NCBI GenBank assembly: GCA_946406115.1
Contig: OX291550.1
Location: 27,008,722 to 27,072,721, forward strand
Length of the DNA: 64,000 bases
Direction: 5' to 3'
DNA from: Apoda limacodes
Taxonomy: Eukaryota; Arthropoda; Insecta; Lepidoptera; Limacodidae
Within the stretch, counting starts at the first letter, position 1. Each line of letters opens with the position of its first letter. The translations under genes and the position numbers were made by a program. Shown piece by piece: positions 56,701-64,000 of the stretch. The notes beneath the pieces were generated by a model, which had not been told where the DNA came from, made no database searches, and worked only from the letters and a program-made list of their open reading frames with translations.

Positions 56701-59622
56701 TTAAATGAAGTTGTTTTCTCTTGCGACATTCTTTTTTTTATAAACTATAAGTATTCGTAAGATAAAGAACTTAAGCAGACGCAAAGAATAACATTCATTA
56801 TTCTTGCTAGAATTTCCTCATAAAATACAAGAGTTAACAATATAGGGAACTTTTAAGACTAAATAATTGATGAAAAGTAACTACGGAATTAGAAACACTA
56901 AGAATATATATCTAAAAAATTTGGAAAATCCAAAAGTGCACGCCTCATAGCGGTCATTCACATTAAAAAAAAAATCTAAAACAAAAACTCAAGTTTTTTA
57001 AAATAAAATAACAAATAAGGTGAGGAAAAAATATACTATAAAATAAAAATAAAAAATATATATATAGATATACAGTATACAGTGGTATATTAGTTTTTAT
57101 AAATTATAATTAAACGACAGTACTTAGAACGCTAATATTAACTAGGAATCAGCACAGTGTAATACTTTATATATTAAAAACAAAAGTATTCCGGTAAGAT
57201 GAATTTTTCGACCAATTTCTCTGCCACATACATGGTCACATAAACACAGACTCACGGACGTCCAAGAATGATTAGTTTTAATGTTATTATTTATTATATT
57301 AAACAAATTAATTGTTTATAAAATGTACCATATGTGCTAGACAGATTATTTAACTTCATATTAGTGCACTCATATTATCCTGTAAGTGTTATATTAAAAA
57401 AAAAACGTCATTTAAGTTTCGAAAGACTGGGTTTTTTGACATGTCGAGAGTAGAGCACTACCTCACCGCTCCGCTTATGAGGCGTGCAAAAAGTAGTTGC
57501 CCAGATTTTTTTTTCCTTAACTCAAAAGTTATAAGTCCTGTCTGATTAATCTTAGCTCTATGTACGACTCCTTCCAGAAAAGGTGATAAACTAGATTAGC
57601 AGAAAAGCGTGAAATGTGGTTATGATTCGGGGCTATCTCACGTCAGCCGTGGCTGGGGCCGGGGCACGCTCGAATAATTGGATCTATTTCGGGGGCACAG
57701 ATAAATAATTAACGACTACACTGCTTCACTGATTTGTGGAGCTCACGAATTGGAACCATTTGCTATTGTTACTGGTTTCGATTTGTTTACTTCGTTCAAT
57801 CTAATGTAAACTCGTGTTATTTAGGTATACACAGTATGTAACAGAATCTGGGCACGAATCCAGCGTCACCAGAAAGCCGTATTTAGTTTAGTTAATTAAA
57901 TATATTTGGAAAAGGATATCAGAACAGAATATAGACAAAAGTCATTTACTCCTGCGGGGAACATGACCCCAACAGCCAAGCTAGTGGCTATCTATTGGGG
58001 GGCGGCAAAATTGTTTTAGTAAATTTTTCCAACAAGCCAGCACATGCATGACACTTCATATTCTACGTGCGCTTTTTCTGGTCTGACGCATACTAACACA
58101 AGGCTCGCGCTCCGCTCGCGCTCCGCTCCCGCGACCCGGGTTGCTTTCAAAAACGAATAACCTGAGTAAAAAAATATCGTCATCGGGTTCTCAACTCTAT
58201 TGTTTGTGCTAACTCTCAAGTTTTTGAACGGCTAAATAAGTTGTTTTTACAGGACAATACAGATTTCTTTTTACTGTAGAAATGTTTTTGAAAGCTTCAA
58301 CGATTAAAGAGGTATTGGTGAAATAATACCTACTATTTTTATAAGTGGTTTTGAGGGGACTGAAACCCCGCAGAACTGCTTTTTGTTTTGTGATGTTCGA
58401 TACTTCTATTTTTTATTTTAATTTATTTGGGAAACAAACTGTATAATAACATAATGTATTATAGTTTTTACAACTATTTACTACTAGTTTCCACAGGTTA
58501 ATAATAATTGGATTGTAGAGAAATACCTAAATTACTTTCTGTTGCTTATTATAATTTTTTTTTTTATATTTGTTAATTTTATGGATAGAGAATAGAGATA
58601 AATAGAGAGTAGCAAAAGAAAGAATAGAATTAAGCACCTACCCTTAAACAAATCTAAAAAAAATAGCTTCATAAATACCAAAACCAAAGCATTACTGTAA
58701 TTAGTAGTATAAGTATTATAAGATCGGGAAAAATACTTAACCTTGTTCTGACAAAAGCTACTAAGAAATATTTTTCTCGCTGGTAGAGGTGAAAAGTTGT
58801 TGTTGGACGCGTGAGCAAAGTTTTTCGGTCTCGTTCCTTTAGATCCCTCGCTATGCTCAGTAGTCTATATTTCTAGCCTACTTCGCTAGCTCAGGATTTA
58901 AAGCCGGCACTTCTACCAAAAAACGCTTTTACTCACTTGTATAATAAATAACTATTTATTCTTATTGTAACTTTTTAGTAGATAAAAATACTTGTTGCAC
59001 ATTGTATCTCAAACTTACCCTTTTTTTTGTCTATGAAGCAAATTTTAATATACAAAATGTAATTGTATGGCCTGAGTTACAATGTCATTTTATAAAGTGT
59101 ATGCCATGCAAACTCATTGTAACTCATAAAAGGTAATAAAACTTTAGCACATAAATCAAACAAAAATATAAACCATTTCTTTTTAAGCATTTTTTTAGTT
59201 AAAATGGTGTTAGGACATAACTGACGTCACTCAGATTTTTTGAGACTTTGACGCGCTCTCCTGTAAAGTTACAAAAAAATAATTATAATGTTTTTCCTAG
59301 CAGATGTCGATATTATATGTAAAATTAAGAATAAAGATCTGTTATGGATTTATCTAGCTCAATTACCATTTGAAGTTAGTGTCATGCAAGTTAAGTGTGC
59401 TATAAATTGTTAGGTTCATAGGCACCAACTTCAAACTGTAATTATTATTATTATTAATTATTTGCGCATTTATAACTCGCTCAAATTTTTTTGACACAGG
59501 AAAATAGTCGTTATTTCTTATCACTACTCTTGTACAGTTAATTAACAAAATAATTGGGTCGTGAATACCTAATTGGCAATACGGCAAAGCTACGAATGTT
59601 TGCCAGAGTTGGCTAACCTAAG
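56701..59622. other. Intergenic sequence, no gene recognised
   Basis: AT-rich. Small GC-richer patches at 57950-58010 and 58100-58140 (GCTCGCGCTCCGCTCGCGC) and 58795-58930 look like fragments of repeats. A hairpin sits at 59368-59437. No frame has a domain. Confidence 0.4.
59368..59437. repeat. Hairpin with TTTGAAGTT/AACTTCAAA arms
   Basis: The ATTTGAAGTTAGTGTC arm (59368-59383) pairs imperfectly with GGCACCAACTTCAAAC (59421-59436). Its arm sequence matches the hairpin at 33902-33952, so the two are copies of one small element. Confidence 0.7.
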
Positions 59623-61404
59623 ATGAAGAGCGTAGTGCTTGCGGTTATGCTGGTGTACTTGACCAAGTATGTCGGTAAAGTGGATGGATACCTCGTTGGG
59701 GCTGGATGTAAGTCATTTTAACTGGAGATTAATTATTTACTGTTATGTTGGTGATAGGGTTAAATTGTGGAGGGAACAGCTGACCCTTCCAGGGACTAGC
59801 GTCAGAACCGTTGAGGCCGTCCTTCTATATTATATTCAAATGAACAGACAAATTACAAGGATGACCATCCTTTCGGCTTACGCTGGTGCTCCTTATGCAT
59901 GGATGCTTTGGGAACTATCTAGATGTCAAACATAGGTGAGAGCGGATGACGAAGTGTCACTATTGTGATTGCGACGGTGAATTGGCACAGGACATGCTGG
60001 AATAATACCTGTCCTGGATAGAACTGCTCTGTGCGCATGTCAAAGCTGTGAGAAACGACCTATCGCTGCCGGGTTGTGATCAAATCCACAGTCGGAAGCG
60101 AGAGGTGGCGGAGAGGTAAAGGTAGATTGCTACCGGAGAACCTTCTCCTGCCCTAATGTGGGTGTTGTTGGTGGTAAGCGTGGGACGTGATGAGAAGCAT
60201 AACCATAGAGAAAGCAAGCACGTGAAGAGGACGTGTCCTAGGGCGTCCCTCATTAATGTAAGTAAATTAATATCTCCAAATTCAGGAAAAGGCCGCTAAG
60301 GGTAGTGGCCCAACGTCTATGGAGGTTGTGGAAGATTGCAAAAACCTCCCGAAGATCCGTACACAAAGTGCCTGGGTTTTAGTGTGGATTACTAAGCGTC
60401 AAAAAAAAATGGTTGAGAAAATTCACGCGTGTTGCTTACAAACTGAAAGCTGTCGTATTTTTACAGGAATTCGGACTATACTCTTAAACCAGCACTGAGT
60501 AATCGACTGACGATCTACCTCTTACTGACCATTCCATGTTCTACATTTCCAGTAAACGTCCGTTTTGCTCAAATGCTGCATACTGACAGCAAATACCAAG
60601 CCCTTCGAGAAGACATGATCAAGTCTAATACTAGGAATCTGGTCTACCATTGCCGCTCCGACCAGAGTGACTGTGACGCCGCCCTGGCCAAGATGCGGTA
60701 CAAGGCTAGCAAGCATTTCTACGCCCTAGCCAAGGCTGTTGTCGACTATGTGAAGAATAGAAGACAGGCCAGGCCTACAGGATACGTTGGTGAGTCAATC
60801 ATATTAAGCACCCCATGTGGCTACTAATACCTACTATATCTCTGGTCCTAGGCCGCCCGCGTCCATAGGCTTTCTCCGACTCTTACCTCTGTCCGCCTGG
60901 TAGGAGGGTGTCCCAGGCTGCGTCCTTTGATCCGATGAGAACTTTTTTGTATGTATGCGTAATATTTACATTATTTATTTGTTGTTTGAATACTTGATAC
61001 GCTTACACTTATAAAAGCATAGACCGCTAACCATCAATAAATAGTCAGGTAATAAGTTTTGAAATGAATCGGAAATTACTTACAAATGTGATTCGGCCGC
61101 CAACCAGGTGGAAAGTCAACCTGCTTTAAGTCGTAAAAAGCCAGTGGACTTAGGCCCAGCTGTTGTAGAGACATTATTGTAGAGAAGGGTTACCTTCAAC
61201 AGTGGATGACTTTCGGCTTAGACGATAGAAATGTATTTATATTTTTCAGGAACTGCGACCTTTTGTCAAGAGAACATATGTGTGCCTGACACAGATCCTC
61301 CTATTGTATTTGGAGGCTGCTACACTTTAGTCTCCTGCGGTGGCAACCAGACCTGGCATCTGGAACCTGTACAGTATAAAAAGAAGAAAGCGAGATTCAT
61401 TTAG
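59623..61404 (+). CDS. Predicted secreted cysteine-containing protein, 3 exons, 158 aa
   Basis: Exons 59623-59707, 60553-60789 and 61250-61404 (477 bp, TAG at 61402). Exon 1 starts MKSVVLAVMLVYL, a typical signal peptide, and ends at donor GTAAGT. Exon 2 follows a polypyrimidine tract and CATTTCCAG and ends at GTGAGT. Exon 3 follows TATTTTTCAG. The phases (1 then 1) fit exactly and the joined frame has no stop. The mature part has six cysteines (HCRS, SDCD, TFCQ, NICV, GGCY, VSCG), a helical Ala/Lys-rich middle (KASKHFYALAKAVVDYV) and a basic KKKKARFI end. AATAAA follows at 61428. Intron 1 (845 bp) contains an R1-clade LINE remnant on the same strand. I do not recognise the family; an extracellular role is inferred only from the signal peptide and cysteines. 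It is the most gene-like structure in the window. Confidence 0.7.
59740..60290 (+). pseudogene. R1-clade LINE RT C-terminus, inside intron 1
   Basis: Forward frames read RLTLVLLMHGCFGNYL near 59875, then ERMTKCHYCDCDGELAQDML (59940-60000), a CxxC-H zinc-finger end, then RNDLSLPGCDQ and REVAER. HGCFxxYL followed by CHxCDC and a DLSLPG block is the C-terminal signature of R1/TRAS-type LINEs. Stops and shifts abound. It sits between exon 1 and exon 2 of the secreted-protein gene. Confidence 0.7.
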
Positions 61405-61427
61405 GTTACTGTAAATTATTTGAAGCA

Positions 61428-61433
61428 AATAAA
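61428..61433 (+). terminator. Polyadenylation signal AATAAA
   Basis: 24 bases after the TAG of the three-exon gene, in CAAATAAAGGATTT, the expected place for a short 3' UTR. Confidence 0.6.
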
Positions 61434-61520
61434 GGATTTAAGTGTATAGTTTTTTATTATTCTCTGCCTGAAATAGTTTGAAACGAGTATTTTCTACATT
61501 CGCACCACGCACTACTGCCA

Positions 61521-62055
61521 GGAAATACAACCACACATCTTAAAAACCTGTAGCGGACCATATCGTAGCGCTACAAGCAAGGCTGACTTCACACGTCCTA
61601 CATCGCGCTATCGAAGTTTCCTTCGCAGTTCAGTATATAAAGAAACCGAAGTACAAGTTAAGTGGACCACGGCGGTCACCAGGCATAGCACCTCGCCTGG
61701 CAGGAGATCTACTCTTTGCCGCCGCTCCAGATTGGGGATCCAGAAGCTGAACATTGACGCACCTTCCGCAGCAGCAGCAACCCACTCCTTCCTACCAGGT
61801 ACACGGACCAGTTTTCAATCTCGACCCGCAGGAAATACAACCACACATCTTAAAAACCTGTAGCGGACCATATTGTACCGCTACAAGCAAGGCTGACGTC
61901 ACGCGTCCTACATCGCACTATCGAAGTTTCCTTCACAGTTCAGAATATAAAGAAACCGAAGTACAAGTTAAGTGGACCACGGCGGTTCCCCCCCCCCCCC
62001 CCACAGGCATAACACCTCGCCTGGCAGGGGACCTCCTCTTTGTCGCCACTCCACA
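61521..62055. repeat. Direct duplication, 310-bp period, with TATA-like motif
   Basis: GGAAATACAACCACACATCT through GCCGCTCCAG (61521-61730) recurs from 61831 to about 62053 with roughly 90% identity. Each copy has an ATATAAAGAAACCGAAG segment (TATA-box-like), and copy 2 has a run of 15 C at 61988-62002 that copy 1 lacks. The 100-bp intervening part is unique and includes CAGCAGCAGCAACC. This could be a duplicated LTR or promoter-like segment, but no partner element was found. Confidence 0.75.
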
Positions 62056-62063
62056 AACCTAAT

Positions 62064-62413
62064 GGTCACCCTATAGTGGCTTCAAAAGAAAGATAAAATC
62101 TGAGGATAGGTTTAGGCCCAACCCTATCAAAAATTACATTATCTTTGAAGTTGATAATTCACGACTTATGGGGCATATACATAGCCACTTTAGTCCAGAT
62201 ACACTCCATCAGAAGCAATGTTGGCATACGACCTATCACGCGGGACTAAAGTGGTTGGTGAAAAGAGGCTGTCCGCCACATTATGATGTGGATGTGAATC
62301 CAACAACTGGTTACCCCCTTCTGCTGAATGAAACCGTGAAGATTCATTATGACTTAAATCATCAAGCAAGTTGTAATATTTGTGAGATAAATAAATTAAA
62401 CGCATGTGTGTAG
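62064..62413 (+). CDS. Unassigned open frame, possible terminal exon
   Basis: The frame is open from the stop before 62064 to TAG at 62411; the first ATG is at 62168 (81 codons). The translation looks protein-like: RFRPNPIKNYIIFEVDNSRL, HFSPDTLHQKQCWHTTYHAG, RGCPPHYDVDVNPTTGYPLL, then five cysteines in all. AATAAA occurs at 62599. No domain is recognised. A CTTCAAAAG at 62079 might act as an acceptor, but no upstream exon is evident. It may belong to a gene, or to an unrecognised transposon. Confidence 0.3.
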
Positions 62414-63045
62414 TTAGACCGAGTCTATATTCCGGACTGCCGAATGACATTCCACAAGATCCGTAGGCTAACAATTTACAAAAGGAGGTAGCTGACTACC
62501 TACAATACACAAGTTATATTAATGTCGTGTGTATTTAAATTCTATAACTCTATATTTCTACAAGTGAAATTATCTAAAATTTTAAAAACCTCCGACCCAA
62601 ATAAAATCGATTCATCATCAACATTTCCTCCTCATTTCTCTTTACCGCTTTAATATCAGACCCTGATTATATCTTTAACCTATTTATTAAGGCCATTCCA
62701 ATGAGTGAAACATGATACCTCTACTGTAAGTTGGTAAGAAGTTGGGTATCATACAGATTTCAAATGATACTGCAGCCTCAGGTCAAGGTTACTACGTTCT
62801 TATCATATCATTAGAAGTAACAGGAACAGTAATGTATCGATCGGACTGGATGGAAGTTGCCCATATCCCTTTATCAACTAGAAAAGAGCTGGTGATCTAC
62901 AAACGCCTGAACATATTTTCTTGAATGCATAGCTTAGCACACTCGCGATCAAATAAAAGCTAAATAATAATAGGTTTATCCGTTTGGGCGCTACGGTGGC
63001 ACAGATACACACATCAAACTTATAACACCCAGACCGGGAGGGAGG
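62414..63045. other. Intergenic sequence; weak frame at 62742-62924
   Basis: A 60-codon frame (62742-62924: SNDTAASGQGYYVLIISLEV) follows an acceptor-like ATCATACAG at 62749-62757, but no domain or partner exon supports it. Otherwise nothing is seen. Confidence 0.3.
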
Positions 63046-63200
63046 TTTTCTTCGGGGGTTGAAAAAGCGATAAATTTAATCGTCTTATCTACCTAATACG
63101 ACAAAAAGTTAAGAAAATGTTGCATCCATTGTATATCCCAAATTTCATCCAATAGCTTTTGAGCATGTTCATCAGTTTAAAGGGTTCTGTGAATATTATA
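63046..63200. repeat. Lepidopteran repeat piece
   Basis: TCTTCGGGGGTTGAAAAAGC, then CAAAAAGTTAAGAAAATG, then ATTTCATCCAATAGCTTTTG resembles the body of a common repeat with (A/T)CAAATTTCATCxAAATCGGTTCAG. Confidence 0.35.
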
Positions 63201-63489
63201 GGTACCTATAATAGTATTATCAAGTATCCTATACTCATCGTCTGTCTGAAAATAAGAATATAGTACCTACAATTATATCCCATGTATATGTATGTATAAT
63301 ATTAATTCATAATATGTACCCTAGAATGTACACCTACATAATAACCGAATGCCTGAATATTATGCTTCTACTAATGCACCTGCTTGTATTGTCTTTTTTC
63401 TTATACTCTGTCATTTTAACTGGTGAATATTTTTTTAAATTTTTCACTAAAAATCTTACAAAATTTTACCCTAAAAAAGTAAAAAATAG

Positions 63490-64000
63490 ACTGCTAGTTT
63501 TTAAAAAACTGGCCAAGTGCGAGTTGGACTCACGCAGCGAGGGTTCCGTGCCTACCACCATTTATGTAATCTACAAACACAAACAAATATTTGCAATATT
63601 TTTAGCAATTGAATGAAAGGTAAATTGCGGTTTACGATTTATGACGTATTAAAAAAGAATTACTAACTAGATCTCGTTCAAACCAATTTTCGGTGGAAGT
63701 TTACATGGTAATGTACATCATATATTTTTTTTAGTTTTATCATTCTCTTATTTTAGAAGTAACAGGGGGGGACACACATTTTACCACTTTGGAAGTGTTT
63801 GTCGCGCAAACTATTCAGTTTAGAAAATTAGAAACCTCAATATCATTTTTGAAGACCTATCCATAGATACTCCACACGTATGGGTTTGATGAAAAAAAAA
63901 ATTTTGAGTTTCAGTTCTAAGTATGGGGAACCAAACCAAACATTTTTTTTTTTTCTATTTTTGTGTGAAAATCTTAAGGCGGTTTACATAATACATCTAC
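63490..64000 (+). repeat. Lepidopteran dispersed repeat, runs off the window
   Basis: AAAAAACTGGCCAAGTGCGA, GTTGGACTCACGCAGCGAGG, GTTCCGTGCC heads the copy. AGGGGGGGACACACATTTTA, TTGGAAGTGTTTGTCGCGCA and CACACGTATGGGTTTGATGA follow in the family's order. The window ends before its 3' terminus. A 100-codon frame (63314-63616) overlaps its head and has no independent support. Confidence 0.8.

Noticed and set aside
59669..59935. 88-codon frame overlapping exon 1 and intron 1, considered as an MBF2-like secreted protein
   Set aside because: Another frame of the same DNA reads HGCFGNYL and CHYCDC with the DLSLPG block, the R1-clade RT C-terminus. The frame also conflicts with the well-phased exon 1 donor at 59708.
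62742..62924. 60-codon frame after an acceptor-like CAG, considered as an exon
   Set aside because: No partner exon, domain or donor supports it, so it is noted only as a weak frame.
1..64000. CRISPR array, bacterial operon, rRNA operon or viral genome other than the endogenous retrovirus
   Set aside because: The tandem repeats found have no unique spacers between conserved repeats, and no cas-like or prokaryotic frames are present. The repeat families and splice sites are those of an insect nuclear genome.

Overview
This is an insect, almost certainly lepidopteran (moth or butterfly), nuclear genome window. The evidence is the AT-rich intergenic DNA; many copies of repeats typical of Lepidoptera (the family carrying GGGTTCCGT, GACGGACGGACGG and CCAAGTGCGAGTC signatures, and the '...GGCCTAAGCCTCC...CAGTGGGGCGTATAACGGCTG' family); a tRNA-headed SINE; Jockey-like and R1-clade LINE remnants; Penelope-like elements; and a TED/gypsy-type endogenous retrovirus. 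There are no bacterial operons, rRNA genes or CRISPR arrays. The window is gene-poor and dense in transposable elements, and most open frames in it are transposon debris.

Layout. Bases 1-6.6 kb: a dispersed repeat, a decayed Tc1-like transposase, a 904-bp hAT-like MITE with an exact 8-bp target duplication, a tRNA-derived SINE and a 5'-truncated LINE. 6.7-7.0 kb: a 41-bp tandem repeat. 8.4-12.6 kb: an interrupted inverted repeat of about 4.2 kb whose arms carry a 17/21-bp minisatellite. 13.7-20.2 kb: dispersed repeats, a reverse-strand Penelope-like RT fragment and a PIF/Harbinger fragment. 20,384-28,035: a full-length 7,652-bp errantivirus-type endogenous retrovirus with two 272-bp LTRs (2 differences), an AAGT target duplication, a tRNA-Ser-like primer site, broken gag and pol, and an open env frame with a plausible subgenomic splice. 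30.7-32.0 kb: a second foldback of about 1.3 kb. 36-38 kb: a 5S-rRNA-derived SINE and a LINE between small inverted arms. 41.3 and 53.7 kb: two copies, in opposite orientation, of a GC-rich repeat that keep the same reading frame. 45-46 kb: a LINE. 46.6 kb: a long (GT)n. 48.4-49.2 kb: a Penelope-like 3' portion with a GIY-YIG endonuclease domain. 50-56.7 kb: further LINE and transposon pieces, one with a nested insertion.

The best candidate for an ordinary host gene lies at 59,623-61,436: three exons with canonical splice sites and fully compatible phases, encoding a predicted secreted cysteine-containing protein of 158 residues that I do not recognise. An R1-clade LINE remnant sits inside its first intron. 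Just downstream are a 310-bp-period direct duplication and an unassigned open frame at 62.1-62.4 kb.

How the parts relate: apart from the small secreted-protein gene, the window reads as layered transposon insertions. The retrovirus and the MITE are recognisable as single insertion events because their target duplications are exact. The retrovirus looks youngest by LTR divergence, yet its gag and pol are broken while env is open. All family assignments come from motif recognition by eye, without database searches.
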